Source: Ignavibacteriales bacterium
GTDB lineage: Bacteria > Bacteroidota > Ignavibacteria > Ignavibacteriales > Ignavibacteriaceae
NCBI GenBank assembly: GCA_027349615.1
Contig: DAIEML010000152.1
Location: 1-5,661 of the forward strand
Reading direction: 5' to 3'
DNA: 5,661 nt
The first letter of the stretch is position 1, and each line of letters starts with the position of its first letter. Under the pieces are notes generated by a model. That model was not told where the DNA came from. It did no database searches and saw only the letters and a list, made by a program, of their open reading frames with translations. A program made the position numbers and the translations under genes. Of the stretch, positions 5,640 through 5,661 are shown piece by piece.

Positions 5640-5661
5640 AGGTTAGAAATTTTTCTAACCT
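5640..5661 (+). terminator. Probable rho-independent terminator after the response regulator
   Basis: AGGTTAGAAA (5640-5649) and TTTCTAACCT (5652-5661) form a perfect ten-base inverted repeat around TT. It starts five bases after the stop codon and is preceded by an A-rich run (5633-5638). Any T tract that would complete the terminator lies beyond the window end. It could also serve a convergent neighbour. Confidence 0.6.

Noticed and set aside
1..5661. tRNA, rRNA, CRISPR array, insertion sequence or phage signatures
   Set aside because: None seen; coding genes fill almost the whole window and no repeat-spacer pattern or transposase motif was found.

Overview
The window is AT-rich and tightly packed on the plus strand. 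It holds five genes, one of them split by an apparent frameshift. The host looks like an anaerobic or facultatively respiring member of the Bacteroidota/Ignavibacteriota/Chlorobiota group. This rests on the low GC, a signal peptide ending Ser-Gln, and the combination of multiheme cytochromes with HybA/HybB-type subunits. It is an inference from style, since no marker gene is present.

Positions 1-2878 encode a membrane-bound respiratory module. First comes the 3' end of a HybA-like four-cluster iron-sulfur protein with a C-terminal membrane anchor (1-456). Then comes a HybB/NrfD-family integral membrane quinone-interacting subunit (468-1712). Last is an exported cytochrome with 13 CxxCH heme motifs (1709-2878), whose start overlaps the preceding stop in an ATGA. 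The spacing implies one transcript with coupled translation. Together these could move electrons between the menaquinone pool, iron-sulfur clusters and periplasmic hemes, like Hmc- or Hyb-type complexes. No hydrogenase catalytic subunit is visible, so the upstream partner is unknown.

An 80-base gap (2879-2958) carries a small GAAA-loop hairpin just before the next gene's ribosome binding site. A two-component system follows. The histidine kinase (2959 to 4825) has a periplasmic sensor with two putative c-type heme sites (CxxCH and CxxxxCH), HAMP, HisKA and HATPase regions. Its ATPase domain is interrupted by a roughly 125-residue Cys-rich, zinc-ribbon-like insertion. In this sequence the reading frame breaks at the start of that insertion, near 4205-4230, so the N-terminal and C-terminal parts lie in different frames. 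Two bases after the kinase stop, a response regulator begins (4828-5634). Its output region is not a DNA-binding domain but resembles the glycine cleavage H protein. A perfect inverted repeat (5640-5661) closes the window and is probably the operon terminator.

The working picture is a quinone-linked multiheme electron-transfer complex next to a heme-based redox-sensing kinase. That kinase signals to an unusual receiver/H-protein-like effector. The individual families are recognisable. The zinc-ribbon insertion in the kinase and the H-like output of the regulator are the least ordinary parts.
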